Positions 53,723-62,808 of a stretch of DNA of 64,000 nucleotides are shown here, piece after piece. The DNA is from Longimicrobium terrae (lineage in GTDB: Bacteria; Gemmatimonadota; Gemmatimonadetes; Longimicrobiales; Longimicrobiaceae): the NCBI RefSeq assembly GCF_014202995.1, contig NZ_JACHIA010000022.1, positions 1 through 64,000 of the forward strand. Direction: 5' to 3'. The stretch's first letter is position 1. Each line of letters opens with the position of its first letter. The translations under genes and the position numbers were made by a program. Under the pieces are notes generated by a model. It did no database searches and was not told where the DNA came from. It saw only the letters and a list, made by a program, of their open reading frames with translations.

Positions 53723-55402
53723 GTGACCGTGACCCTGCCCTCCGCCGGCCGTTCTGACGCCGCCTCCCCCTGGGAAGGCGACGCTTCGGTGCGCGCGGAC
53801 GTGCAGGAGGTGGCGCGCGGATTCGCCAAGGCGCTGCGCACGCACCTGCTGTACGAGGGGCACTCGCCGGCGCTGGACCGCTTCGTGGAGACGCTTCGCG
53901 AGCGCTTCGCCACGCTGTGGGAGCGGCTGCCGTACCTGGTGCTCCAGGTGGAGGAGAGCGCGCTGATCTGGGAGGGGACGGCCGCCTTTACGGGGGAGGA
54001 GCGCGACAACCTCGCATTCTCCCTCTACAAGGACGGCGTCCGCGAGCTGACCTTTCAGCCCGGGTTCGAGGGCGACGACCTCACCGCGTTTCTGGAACTG
54101 CTGGCCCGCATCCACCGGCTGCGCGCGGACGAAGAGGACCTGCTGACGCTGCTGTGGGAGCACGACTGGGGCTACTTCCGCTACCGCTACGTGGAGCCGC
54201 TGTCGGAGGGCGTCAAGCTTCCCGAGGGCGGCGAGGGCGCGGCGGGACGCGCGTCGCAGCCGCCGCGCGAAGATCCGGCCCCGCTTTCCACCGTGTCCAC
54301 CGAAGACTTCCGCGAGGCGCTGTACTTCCTGGATGAAGGGGAGATGCGCCGGCTGGAGGGCGAGCTGGACAGGGAGATGCACCGCGACCTGTGGACGGAC
54401 GTCCTGAACGCGCTGTTCGACCGGTTGGAGGACGGCGAGGCGGAGCGGCAGGGGACGGTGGTGGAGATCTGCGGCGACCTGCTTCCCACCCTGCTGGGCG
54501 CGGCGCGGCTGCAGACCGCCTCGTACATGCTGGGCGAGCTGGTGCGCATTGCCACCTCGCGCCGCCTGGCGCCGCCGGTGATGCGCGCGGTCCGCGGCCT
54601 GTTTGACCAGATGGCCCGCGCCGACACCGTCGCCGAGCTGGCGCGCATCGTGGACGAGGCGGGCGAGGGGCTGAGCCGCGAGCACCTGTCGTCGCTCCTC
54701 TCCTTCTTTCCCCCCGAGTCGCTGGGCCCGCTGCTGCGCGCGGGGGAGAGCGCCGCGTCCGAGCACGCGCGCGCCGCGCTCATGGGCGCGGCGGAGCGGC
54801 TGGCCGGCGCCAACGCCGCCTCGCTGCGCGGATTCGCCTCCGACGCGGACCCCGGGATCGCGGCGGGCGCGGCGCGGCTCATCGGCCGGCTGCGGGTGAC
54901 GGAGGCCGCGGCGGACGTGGCACGGCTGCTGGCCCGGCCGGAGCCCCGGCTGCGCCTGGCCGCGGTGGAGTCGCTGCAGGAGCTGCGGTCGCCCACGGCC
55001 AGCGGCGCGCTGGAAGGGGCGCTGGAGGACGCGGACCGCGAGGTGCGCGTGGCCGCGGCCCGCGCCATCTCCGCGCTGCGGTGGACGGCCGCCAAGCCGA
55101 AGCTGGAAACGGCGCTGGACAGCAAGCGGCTGCGCGAGGCGGACCTCACGGAGCGCATTGCCTTCTTTGAGGCGTACGGCGGATTGACGGGCGCGGAAGG
55201 AGTGCCGCTGCTGGACAAGGTGCTGAACGGAAAGAGCTGGCTGGGCCGGCGCGAAAGCGGCGAGATGCGGGCGTGCGCCGCGCTGGGGCTGGGACGCATC
55301 CGCCACCCCGCAGCCGACAAGGCGCTTTCCGCCGCCGCCGCCGACACCGACCCCGTGGTTCGCAACGCCGTGGGCCGCGCCATCCGCGCGCTTCGCCAAT
55401 GA
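53723..55402 (+). CDS. HEAT-repeat protein
   Basis: 559 residues, GTG start at 53723. An N-terminal domain (1-165) with RFVETLRERFATLWERLPYLVLQVEE and GFEGDDLTAFLELLARIHRLR, a low-complexity linker (about 170-190), then HEAT/armadillo-type helical repeats (about 190-559: SADVLEALGV-like pairs such as VAGARLIGRLRV, ARLLARPEPRLRLAAVESLQEL, ALEDADREVRVAAARAISAL). The C-terminus ends in a typical HEAT pair (DTDPVVRNAVGRAIRAL). No enzyme motif; likely a scaffold. The stop overlaps the HD-GYP start (ATGA 55399-55402), so the two act together. Confidence 0.85.
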   Translation: MTVTLPSAGRSDAASPWEGDASVRADVQEVARGFAKALRTHLLYEGHSPALDRFVETLRERFATLWERLPYLVLQVEESALIWEGTAAFTGEERDNLAFSLYKDGVRELTFQPGFEGDDLTAFLELLARIHRLRADEEDLLTLLWEHDWGYFRYRYVEPLSEGVKLPEGGEGAAGRASQPPREDPAPLSTVSTEDFREALYFLDEGEMRRLEGELDREMHRDLWTDVLNALFDRLEDGEAERQGTVVEICGDLLPTLLGAARLQTASYMLGELVRIATSRRLAPPVMRAVRGLFDQMARADTVAELARIVDEAGEGLSREHLSSLLSFFPPESLGPLLRAGESAASEHARAALMGAAERLAGANAASLRGFASDADPGIAAGAARLIGRLRVTEAAADVARLLARPEPRLRLAAVESLQELRSPTASGALEGALEDADREVRVAAARAISALRWTAAKPKLETALDSKRLREADLTERIAFFEAYGGLTGAEGVPLLDKVLNGKSWLGRRESGEMRACAALGLGRIRHPAADKALSAAAADTDPVVRNAVGRAIRALRQ

Positions 55403-56850
55403 CGGAAACCGCCACCCACCCCGCGCTGGTTTCCGGCGACGAACGCGGCCTGCAGCGCCGCGGCCGCGACCTGCTGTTTTCCGTCAGCGGCGCGCTGCGG
55501 GCGCTGCAGCTGTATCCGCTGGAGAACCAGACGGTCGTCAACGCGCTGGCGGAGCTGCACGCCATCACCCAGGACCTGCTGGCGGCGGAAGAGCAGCTGA
55601 CGGTGCGGTTCGTGGGCGACTTCTTCTTCATCAACGACCTGCGCCTGCGCATCGACCTGCAGAGCTACGCCACCTACGGCGCCGTGGGCCGCGCCCTGTC
55701 GCGCCACGGCATCGGCGAGCTGGAGGTGTTTCGCGGCGTGGACGTGCCGGAGTGGACGGCGCTGCTGGCGCTGGTGAACACCGAGCCGGTGGCGGCGGAC
55801 CCGTTCGGCGGCTTTCTGGAGCGGCTGGGGCGCACGGCGGTGCTGCACCTGGCCGTGGGCCCGGACCGCGAAAGCGAGCCGGACCTGCGCGACAACGAGG
55901 CGCGGCGCGTGGCCAAGCGGGCGTACGCGCAGACCGTGGCCGTGGCGCGCGAGGTGATGACGGGGCTGCGGATGGGCAAGGGCGTAAGCCTGCGCCCGGT
56001 GAAGCGCGCCGTGCAGTCCATCGTGGACCAGGTGCTGAGCAACGAGGCGTCCATCGTCGGATTGACGAATCTGCGCGACTACGACGAGTACACCTTCACC
56101 CACTCGGTGAACGTGTGCATCTTCAGCGTGGCGCTGGGCAAGAAGCTGGGGCTGAACAAGCACCAGTTGTACGAGCTGGGGCTGGGCGCGCTGCTGCACG
56201 ACGTGGGCAAGGTGCGCATGCCGGTGGACCTCATCAACAAGCCCGGCGCGCTGACGGAGGCGGAGTTCGCCATCCTCAAGGAGCACCCGGCGGAGGGGCT
56301 GCTGCAGCTGTTTGACATGCGCGGCCTGGCGGAGCTTCCCCTGCGCGCCATGCTGATGGCGTACGAGCACCACATGAAGCTGGACCAGACGGGATACCCG
56401 ATTTCGGTCCGCCCGCGCCAGCCCACGCTGTTCAGCCGCATCGTGGCCATCGCCGACGGGTTTGACGCGGCGACCAGCAAGCGCAGCTACCAGTCGCAGC
56501 CCTGGCCCGCGGACAAGGTGCTGCGCGAGATGCGCGACAACCCGGGGCGCGGTTTCGACCCGCTGCTGGTAAAGGCGTTCATCAGCATGACGGGGATCTA
56601 CCCCGTGGGCAGCGTCGTCATCCTGGACAGCTTCGAGCTGGCGGTGGTGACGGCCCGCAATCCGCGGGCGGAGTCGGTGCACCAGCCCATCGTGCAGGTG
56701 ATCTACGACGCGCTGGGGATCCGGCTGGAGCCGCCGCGCACGCTGGACCTGGCCGAAACGGATCCGTCCACGGGACGGCCGCTCAGAAGCATCATCAAGA
56801 CCACCGATCCCGAGCGTTACGGACTGCATGTCGGCGACTACTTCGTCTGA
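55399..56850 (+). CDS. HD-GYP domain protein (cyclic-di-GMP phosphodiesterase-like)
   Basis: 483 residues from ATG 55399. The N-terminal 200 residues are helical and similar in style to the N-terminal domain of the preceding HEAT protein (FFFINDLRLRIDL). The HD-GYP domain (about 230-420) has HDVGK (His267-Asp268), EHPAEGLLQL, HHMKLDQTGYP (His324-His325 and GYP332-334) and RIVAIADGFDAATSKRSY. HD-GYP enzymes hydrolyse cyclic di-GMP; the HHMKxDQTGYP variant (normally HHExxDGxGYP) has Met and Gln in place of Glu and Gly, so activity is not certain. Coupled upstream and overlapping trpA by 23 bases. Confidence 0.88.
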   Translation: MTETATHPALVSGDERGLQRRGRDLLFSVSGALRALQLYPLENQTVVNALAELHAITQDLLAAEEQLTVRFVGDFFFINDLRLRIDLQSYATYGAVGRALSRHGIGELEVFRGVDVPEWTALLALVNTEPVAADPFGGFLERLGRTAVLHLAVGPDRESEPDLRDNEARRVAKRAYAQTVAVAREVMTGLRMGKGVSLRPVKRAVQSIVDQVLSNEASIVGLTNLRDYDEYTFTHSVNVCIFSVALGKKLGLNKHQLYELGLGALLHDVGKVRMPVDLINKPGALTEAEFAILKEHPAEGLLQLFDMRGLAELPLRAMLMAYEHHMKLDQTGYPISVRPRQPTLFSRIVAIADGFDAATSKRSYQSQPWPADKVLREMRDNPGRGFDPLLVKAFISMTGIYPVGSVVILDSFELAVVTARNPRAESVHQPIVQVIYDALGIRLEPPRTLDLAETDPSTGRPLRSIIKTTDPERYGLHVGDYFV

Positions 56851-57643
56851 TCCTTCGCTGCACCTCTCCTTTGCGGCCGCCCGCGCGGAAAACCGCGCCG
56901 CCCTGATCCCCTACGTGACCGCGGGGCACCCCCGCACCACCGACACCGCCGCGGTGCTGGACGCGCTGGCGGAAGAGGGCGCGGACGTCATCGAACTGGG
57001 CGTGCCTTTCAGCGACCCGCTGGCGGACGGGCCCACCATTCAGCGCTCGTCGTTCGAGGCGATCGCGCAGGGGGTGGACGTGCGCTGGACGCTGGACCAG
57101 CTGGCGGACTTCCGCGCGCGCCACCGCACCTCCGTGGTCCTGTTCACCTACCTGAACCCGGTTCTGCGCCACGGCGTGGACCGCTTTCTGGCGGACGCGC
57201 ACGCGGCGGGCGCGCAGGGCGTGCTGCTGACGGACCTGCCCGTGGGCGCGGACCCGGAGCTGGAGGGCAAGTTCGCCGCGTCGCCGCTGGACCTGATCCG
57301 CCTGATCGCGCCGACCACGACGCCGGCGCGGATGCGGGAGATCGCCGCCGCGGCGCGCGGGTTTCTGTACTACGTGAGCCGTACCGGCGTGACCGGCGCG
57401 CAGGTGGAGCTGCAGGAGGGGCTGGCGGCGGAGGTGGAGACGCTGCGCGCGGCCACCTCGGTGCCGGTGGCAGTGGGCTTCGGCATCAGCACGCCGGAGC
57501 AGGCGGCCACGGTGGCGCGCGTGGCGGACGGCGTGGTAGTGGGGAGCGCGCTGGTGGAAACGCTGCGCACGGGCGGGGTGGACGAGGGGCGCCGCTTCGT
57601 GCGGGCGCTGCGGCACGCCGTGGACGGCGCCCGGCGGCCGTGA
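56828..57643 (+). CDS. trpA: Tryptophan synthase alpha chain
   Basis: 271 residues from ATG 56828. Aldolase part of tryptophan synthase, releasing indole for Trp[19 protein letters not shown] contains catalytic Glu56 and Asp67; [39 protein letters not shown] and [12 protein letters not shown] complete the family signature. The start lies 23 bases inside the HD-GYP gene and the stop overlaps the next start (GTGA 57640-57643). trpA is therefore embedded in a signalling operon and not next to trpB. Confidence 0.95.
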   Translation: MSATTSSDPSLHLSFAAARAENRAALIPYVTAGHPRTTDTAAVLDALAEEGADVIELGVPFSDPLADGPTIQRSSFEAIAQGVDVRWTLDQLADFRARHRTSVVLFTYLNPVLRHGVDRFLADAHAAGAQGVLLTDLPVGADPELEGKFAASPLDLIRLIAPTTTPARMREIAAAARGFLYYVSRTGVTGAQVELQEGLAAEVETLRAATSVPVAVGFGISTPEQAATVARVADGVVVGSALVETLRTGGVDEGRRFVRALRHAVDGARRP

Positions 57644-59757
57644 ACGAGCCCCGCCTGGCGACGGCGACCATTCGCCTGCTGCAGGGATACGCGCGCTTTC
57701 TGCTCATGGCGGGGGGCGCGGCCGTGCTTCTGGCGCTGGCGTCGGCGTTCCGCTGGGCGCCGGGGGCGTGGGGCGTGGTGGGCGCGATCCTCGGCGCGGC
57801 GGCGGTGGCGGGGCTGCGGATGGGCTCGGTGCAGCTGTCCAAGTTCAGCTACGTCACCATGACGGTGGTGCCGGTGGGCGCGCTTACGCTGCTGGGCGAG
57901 CCCGCCGCCGCCGTGTTCGCCGCGTGGGCGGGGACCGCCGCGGGCGACCTGCTGCGCCGCAAGGTGTGGTTCGCCTCGGCCGTGAACGCCGGGCGCGAGG
58001 CACTGGCCGCCGTGGCGGGGATCGCGGGGTACCTGCTGGCTTCGCGCGCGGTGGGGCTGGGCCCGGCGGACCTGGACCACGGCTACGCGCCGGCCTTTTC
58101 GCTGGCCGGGCTCCCCGTCCTGATCGTCTTTTTTCTGGCGTACTTCGCCGCCAGCCGCGGGCTCTTCTACTTTTCGCTCATCTTTCGCGGCAAGCTGACC
58201 GCGGCCGAGCGCAACGTGCTGCTGCGCTACGAGATCGTGTCCGCCGTGCTGGGGATGGTGGGCGCGGTGGGAGTCGCGTCCAGCTTCGCCTTTCTGGGGT
58301 GGCCGGGGCCGGTGATCATCGTGGCCTTCGTGGTGGCGACGGGGCTGGTGGCGCGGCTGCTGGTGGTGGAGGCGATTTCGTCGGAGGAGCTGCGCAAGGT
58401 GGCGGCGATGGAGTCGGTGATCACCGCCGGCATGCCGCTGGGCGAGTCGATGGCGGCCATCGAAGAGATGGCGGGGCGGCTGATCGAGTGGCGGTGGCTG
58501 CACGTGTACTCCGTGCGCGACGGCCGGCTGGTGATGATTCACCCGCCCATGGCGGACCCGGAGGGGCTGGACGCGCTGCAGCCGCTGCGCGAGCAGTCGT
58601 TCGCCACGGGCGAGGCGGTGGCGATGTCGGACCTGCACCGCGGCGGGGTGGGGGGCGCGCGCATCCCCGTGCGGTCGCTGGTGCTGCAGCCGCTGCTGTA
58701 CGGACGCACCGCGCTGGGGCTGCTGGAGGTGGCGCACCACCGCCCGGACGTGTACCGCGGCCCGGAGCACCGGCTGATCGAGCGGTTCGCGCGGCAGCTG
58801 GCGCTGGCGCTGCAGCTGGACGGGCTGGTGCGGCCCATGACGGACAGCGCGCGCGAGATGGACGCGGCACTGCGTACGCTGGGCGGCCGGCTCACCAGCC
58901 TGCGCGAGAGCGGGCAGGGGGTGGCGAATACCGCGGCGGACATCCGCCAGCGCATCGCGGACCAGGGGCGGCGCACGGCGTTCGGGCTGCGGCTGACGGA
59001 CGAGCTTTCGGCGTCGGCGCACGCCATGGCCACGGACGCGGGGGAGACGGCGGGGGCCAGCCGGGACACGCGCCGCCTGGCGTCGGAAAACCGCGGCGCC
59101 ATCGCCGAGGCCATCGGGCGGCTGGTGGACCTGCGCGACTTCGTGGACGCGGAGGCGCGGGAAATGGGGGCGCTGGCCGGGACCTCCGCGCAGATCGCCA
59201 GCGTGGTGGAAACGATCCGCGCCATCGCCGACCAGACCAATCTGCTGGCGCTGAACGCGGCGATCGAGGCGGCGCGCGCGGGGGAGCACGGGCGCGGGTT
59301 CGCCGTGGTGGCGGACGAGGTTCGCAAGCTGGCGGACGACACGGGGCGCGCGGCGGTGCAGGCGCGCGACATGGTGGACGGCGTGCGCGGGCAGATGGCG
59401 ACGGCGCTGGGGCGCATGCAGCAGGGCGCGTCGCGGCTGCAGGGGGTGGGCGACCTGTCGCGCACGGCGCTGGACTCGGTGGACCGCATCGTGGCCGCGG
59501 CGGAGGGGGCCGAGGGGCTCACGGAGCGGATGGCCGGGCGCGCGGACGAGCAGCGGCGGCGCATCGCCGGGCTGCGCGACGAGTTCGGGGCGGTGGCGGA
59601 GATCGCGGACCGCAACGGCGAGGGTGCCAGCGCGGTGGCGGACGCGGCGGCGCTGCAGGCGGAGACGCTGGAGCAGATTGAGCAGGCCACCGCGTCGCTG
59701 GCCGACGTTTCGGAGCGGCTCACCGGCTACATCGCGCGGCTGCACGAAGTCAGCTGA
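57640..59757 (+). CDS. Chemoreceptor-like protein: membrane domain, GAF and MCP signalling domain
   Basis: 705 residues, GTG start at 57640. About seven N-terminal hydrophobic helices ([119 protein letters not shown]) to about residue 245, a GAF-like domain (about 250-395), then a long coiled coil with the MCP hairpin tip [46 protein letters not shown]. No HAMP motif or methylation boxes stand out. Overlaps trpA by four bases; translated as the last gene of the operon. Signal and partner kinase are unknown. Confidence 0.85.
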   Translation: MNEPRLATATIRLLQGYARFLLMAGGAAVLLALASAFRWAPGAWGVVGAILGAAAVAGLRMGSVQLSKFSYVTMTVVPVGALTLLGEPAAAVFAAWAGTAAGDLLRRKVWFASAVNAGREALAAVAGIAGYLLASRAVGLGPADLDHGYAPAFSLAGLPVLIVFFLAYFAASRGLFYFSLIFRGKLTAAERNVLLRYEIVSAVLGMVGAVGVASSFAFLGWPGPVIIVAFVVATGLVARLLVVEAISSEELRKVAAMESVITAGMPLGESMAAIEEMAGRLIEWRWLHVYSVRDGRLVMIHPPMADPEGLDALQPLREQSFATGEAVAMSDLHRGGVGGARIPVRSLVLQPLLYGRTALGLLEVAHHRPDVYRGPEHRLIERFARQLALALQLDGLVRPMTDSAREMDAALRTLGGRLTSLRESGQGVANTAADIRQRIADQGRRTAFGLRLTDELSASAHAMATDAGETAGASRDTRRLASENRGAIAEAIGRLVDLRDFVDAEAREMGALAGTSAQIASVVETIRAIADQTNLLALNAAIEAARAGEHGRGFAVVADEVRKLADDTGRAAVQARDMVDGVRGQMATALGRMQQGASRLQGVGDLSRTALDSVDRIVAAAEGAEGLTERMAGRADEQRRRIAGLRDEFGAVAEIADRNGEGASAVADAAALQAETLEQIEQATASLADVSERLTGYIARLHEVS

Positions 59758-59774
59758 TCGTCGTTTGATGGAGA

Positions 59775-59812
59775 AAAGCCGCGTCTCCGCTCGTGTGCGG
59801 AGGCGCGGCTTT
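59775..59812 (+). terminator. Rho-independent terminator of the trpA/chemoreceptor operon
   Basis: AAAGCCGCGTCTCCGC-TCGTGT-GCGGAGGCGCGGCTTT, a 16-bp stem with one G-U, followed by GTTC; 18 bases after the stop. Confidence 0.8.
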
Positions 59813-59840
59813 GTTCATCCCCTGGGTCTGCAAACTGCCC

Positions 59841-59880
59841 TCACGCGGAGGCCGCGGGGGTTCGCGGAGGTCGCGGGGGG
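59841..59880. repeat. TCACGCGGAGG dispersed-repeat block
   Basis: TCACGCGGAGGCCGCGGGGG followed by TTCGCGGAGGTCGCGGGG, a member of the family also at 3203-3240, 10089, 40873, 61497, 62501 and 62601. It lies immediately beyond the AbiEii gene end. Confidence 0.6.
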
Positions 59881-59881
59881 G

Positions 59882-60622
59882 TCAGGGCAGGTGAGGCGCG
59901 GCGAGTTCGACGCACTCGTCCAGCACGAGGGTGATAGTCTGCTGGATCGAAGCTTCGTCGAATGGTCGCAGGAGCCGCAGCGGGAACGGGGCTGCAATGG
60001 AACGGCCTTTACCCTGGGCGACGGCGGTGCCGATCGTTGCGGCGTCCAGACCAGGATCCGACTCCATCAGATCCCGAATGACAGCTCGCGCACGATCTCG
60101 GAATTCGCCCTCGTGCGGAATCGCACCGCTCGGGTCTGGCCGGGTCAGGATGGCGTGCAGGTCAAGAAAATCGCGGACTTCAAAGCGGTCGCAGATCGCA
60201 TGCAGCTTACCCGCACAGAGATCTCGATAAGATGCGACCTCAATTGTTTCGGTGGTCACCTCTCGAGGGGCCAGGCGAAACGATGAACTCGCTCCGAAGT
60301 CCAGCTTTACGGCAATCCCCGAATCGGAATGCCTCGCCAGAGCCCTGGCATGCCACGCACTGGGCGAACCAACCACTTCCAGGCTGAATCCCGAATCGGC
60401 GAGTACTGGCGAGAGCACGCCAACGAAACCAGCCGCGTGGAAATCCGGATCGCCAAAGAAGTCCAAATCCTCCGACTCGCGGTGTCCCAGGAAGTACGCC
60501 GAGAGAGCGGTTCCGCCTTCAAGGTGCAGGGAGTGGATGTCATGGCGGCGTGCGGTTTCCGCGACGATGCGCATAAGTGCCGCATGCACGGGAGTAACAA
60601 CTCCGGGAAGCGGGGTAAGCAT
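59882..60622 (-). CDS. AbiEii/AbiGii-type nucleotidyltransferase toxin
   Basis: 246 residues from ATG 60622. N-terminal nucleotidyltransferase signature: LEGGTALSAYFLGHRESEDLDFF with GG(T) at 36-38 and DLD at 52-54. Further blocks: IAVKLDFGASSSFRL, VASYRDLCAGKLHAICDR and RDFLDLHAIL, all typical of AbiEii/AbiGii (DUF1814) type IV toxins, which transfer nucleotides to tRNA or other RNA. It lies 10 bases after the small partner gene, on the same strand, giving the usual antitoxin-before-toxin order. Toxin activity is inferred from family. Confidence 0.85.
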   Translation of the reverse strand: MLTPLPGVVTPVHAALMRIVAETARRHDIHSLHLEGGTALSAYFLGHRESEDLDFFGDPDFHAAGFVGVLSPVLADSGFSLEVVGSPSAWHARALARHSDSGIAVKLDFGASSSFRLAPREVTTETIEVASYRDLCAGKLHAICDRFEVRDFLDLHAILTRPDPSGAIPHEGEFRDRARAVIRDLMESDPGLDAATIGTAVAQGKGRSIAAPFPLRLLRPFDEASIQQTITLVLDECVELAAPHLP

Positions 60623-60632
60623 TCAATTCCCG

Positions 60633-60899
60633 CTAGGCAGGATTGTCAAGATGGCGCACGCGCAGTTTGTCGACCATCAGCGCCCAGAACGTCCGCACGT
60701 TCCTCGGCAGGATCAATTCGTCGAATTTCTGAATCAGTGCCTCGGTGGGGACGATCCGGCGCACGTGCTCCAAATTTCCTTCGCGGAGGACGCGGCTGAT
60801 GACCAGCGGATCGGTGCCATCGATCGCGACGTCCTTCTGCAGATCCCAGAACAGCTCCGGGAAGTCGCCATACGTGTACGGCCGGTCGGGCTTGTCCAT
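60633..60899 (-). CDS. Small partner (putative antitoxin) of the AbiEii-type toxin
   Basis: 88 residues from ATG 60899; a GTG directly before it would add one residue. GGAG precedes by about 8 bases. Sequence features: YGDFPELFWDLQKDVAIDG, PLVISRVLREGNLEHVRRIV and FWALMVDKLRVRHL, matching the DUF6922-type partners often found upstream of AbiEii-like toxins. No obvious helix-turn-helix. It probably neutralises the toxin; this is inferred from position. Confidence 0.75.
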   Translation of the reverse strand: MDKPDRPYTYGDFPELFWDLQKDVAIDGTDPLVISRVLREGNLEHVRRIVPTEALIQKFDELILPRNVRTFWALMVDKLRVRHLDNPA

Positions 60900-61056
60900 C
60901 ACTTGAGCTCCGTTGGGTTGTCAGTCAAGGATGCTGACTGACATACGCCAAAGCAATACTTCCGCCCCGGAATCGTGATCGAGCTGATCCGCCGCGGGAG
61001 AGCACCAGGGCAGGCGAAGGGGCGATCGCATTTCGGCTGGCGGCCCGTCTCATTTT

Positions 61057-61428
61057 CTAGTTTATCGCGATCGCCACGGGCTGCGTTCGGTGGATCGGGG
61101 AGTCTACGCCGCGCACGATGCCGCCGTCGAACGATTCCAGCTGCAGCACGCGGTAGATTTCCGGGAGCGCGCGGACTGCTCCCTCCCGCGCATCGATGAT
61201 GACGAGCTGCTGGCGCCGGTCCAGGTTCCACCGAGGGACGGCGAGGTACCGTGAATCGTCTGACCAGACCATCGAAGGGCTGCACCGTTCCACCGTGAGG
61301 CCGGTGGAGAGGATCAGCGTGCCTGACGTCGGGGCCCCCATCGCGATCTCCCCCGCGTCCTCGATGCTCGCGGTAGTGCGCCCGTCCGGGCTGATGAGCG
61401 AGGCCGTATCGCTCCACGGAGAAATCAC
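61057..61428 (-). CDS. Hypothetical protein, beta-propeller-like fragment
   Basis: 123 residues, GTG start at 61428 preceded by GGGAGG. Sequence pattern SPDGRTTASIEDAGEI, PSMVWSDDSRYLAVPRW and LVIIDAREGAVRAL is like WD40 or beta-propeller strands (SPDG, DSRYLAV). Only about two blades' worth are present, so it may be a short stand-alone immunity-like protein or a decayed fragment. It follows the FRG gene and precedes the toxin pair on the same strand; role unknown. Confidence 0.6.
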   Translation of the reverse strand: MISPWSDTASLISPDGRTTASIEDAGEIAMGAPTSGTLILSTGLTVERCSPSMVWSDDSRYLAVPRWNLDRRQQLVIIDAREGAVRALPEIYRVLQLESFDGGIVRGVDSPIHRTQPVAIAIN

Positions 61429-61496
61429 GTGCGCCTCCCGTCACGAATCACGAAGAACAATCCCCTTCCACCCCGCCACCCTACGCAACAATTCGC

Positions 61497-61556
61497 CCTG
61501 CGGAGTCCCCGCGACCTCCGCGACCCCGCGGCCTCCGCGTGAGAGCCGTTTGCGGA
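61497..61556. repeat. CCTCCGCGTGAGA dispersed-repeat block
   Basis: Contains CCCCGCGACCTCCGCGACC and CCGCGGCCTCCGCGTGAGA, inverse orientation of the block at 59841. It lies between two minus-strand genes. Confidence 0.6.
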
Positions 61557-61636
61557 CTTTCCGCCGGCGCAGGCCTCCGCCCGCGGCGCGGATGAGTGTG
61601 CGTACCTCCGCCACCGCGGTGTGCCCTCCGTGCTTC

Positions 61637-62452
61637 TCAGGGATGGCGCTCGTCGGGGAGCGGGATTTCGCCGCGGGGGCTGTAGTAGCGCCGCAGCCAC
61701 GCGCTCAGCCCGTCCAGCCCGGGAAACAGCACGCGCTCGGTGACGTTGGCCTGGTCAAGCTTGTCGCGGATTTCCCACTTGAGTTCGGCGGGGATCACGA
61801 TGCGGCGGTACAGGTCCGGGTGCGCCGCCAGCCAGTCGCCCATCGCGGCCTCGGGGCTCGACATCACGGCGAACGCGGCGTACTGGTTCACGATGCGCTC
61901 GTCCAGCGAGGGCGGCTCAAAGAAGAGCGCGAACGTTTCCCCGTCCAGCGCATCGAACTGCTCCAGCGTCTGCGACCGGCGCTGCAGCATCTCGACGGTG
62001 AAGACATTCGCCTGCTCAGCCTCCATTTCCGCCAGCAGCGGGGCGGGGAGGCGCGCGTGCACGGCGCCGAAGTCCACCATCCAGATCACCCCGTCGCGCG
62101 CGAACTGCTCCAGGCGCGCGGTGGCGAAGTGCATGGCCACCTGCGGCGAGAACGTCCAGTCCAGCAGGCGCGTGGGCAGGCCGTGGTGCTGCCCCAGCGC
62201 CAGCCAGTTCCACACGGAGTCGCTGGCCCGGTACTCCCGCGGTGCGTATTTGCGGAAGTTGCGCAGCAGGTGCTGCTCCATGCGCGCAAAGTCGCCGCCC
62301 AGCCGGTGCAGGCTGGTGGTGAGGGGATACGTGGCGCAGCTGACGCCGCGAAACACGTGCGGCGAGCGGATGCGCCCGATCTGCTCGTTGTACGACGCGT
62401 CGTAGAGCTGGTCGTTCAGCTCGGTCCAGCTGCGGACCCGGATCTCCTCCAT
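61637..62452 (-). CDS. FRG-domain protein
   Basis: 271 residues from ATG 62452 after a GGAGGAGG site. The FRG signature is clear: SPHVFRGVSCATYPLTTSLHR (FRG-type start), LLRNFRKYAPREYR, SVWNWLALGQHHGLPTRLLDWTFSPQVAMHFAT and DGVIWMVDFGAVH, then a C-terminal DERIVNQYAAFAVM. FRG domains occur in toxin and phage-defence contexts, often as effector domains. It lies on the same strand as the AbiEii cassette, forming a small defence-like cluster. Confidence 0.85.
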   Translation of the reverse strand: MEEIRVRSWTELNDQLYDASYNEQIGRIRSPHVFRGVSCATYPLTTSLHRLGGDFARMEQHLLRNFRKYAPREYRASDSVWNWLALGQHHGLPTRLLDWTFSPQVAMHFATARLEQFARDGVIWMVDFGAVHARLPAPLLAEMEAEQANVFTVEMLQRRSQTLEQFDALDGETFALFFEPPSLDERIVNQYAAFAVMSSPEAAMGDWLAAHPDLYRRIVIPAELKWEIRDKLDQANVTERVLFPGLDGLSAWLRRYYSPRGEIPLPDERHP

Positions 62453-62808
62453 CCTCCTCCTCGACCTGTCGTTTGCCCCATCCTCCGGTCTGACGCCATC
62501 CCCCCCGCGACCTCCGCGACCCCCGCGGCCTCCGCGTGAGATGCGGTTGGGGAGCCTGCGCCAGCACGGAGCGACGGAACGCGCACGAATCCGCCGCGCA
62601 GTTCCCCCGCGTACCTCCGCCAACCCCCGCGTCCTCCGCGTGAAACGGTTTTGTCCCCGCCGCCGCACGCACCAGACGATAGGGTCCGGCAACAAGCGTA
62701 CGCACCCCGGTCCACCGCACGGGGAACAGATGGAATTGCGCGCGCGGGGCGTGTGCATGCATGTTGGCGCGCGACAGCGACGGGACTTCCGGGGATGACG
62801 AGGAGCGG
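62453..62808. other. Intergenic region between divergent genes with two repeat blocks
   Basis: About 355 bases with no gene. The blocks 62501-62546 (CCCCCGCGACCTCCGCG...) and 62601-62648 (CCCCGCGTACCTCCGCC ... GTCCTCCGCGTGAAACGG) are two copies of the dispersed family, in the same orientation. The promoter of the ribose-phosphate pyrophosphokinase gene should lie in the last 100 bases. Confidence 0.5.

Noticed and set aside
57370-59745. A 791-codon minus-strand frame
   Set aside because: Antisense to the chemoreceptor-like gene; composition is a reverse shadow.
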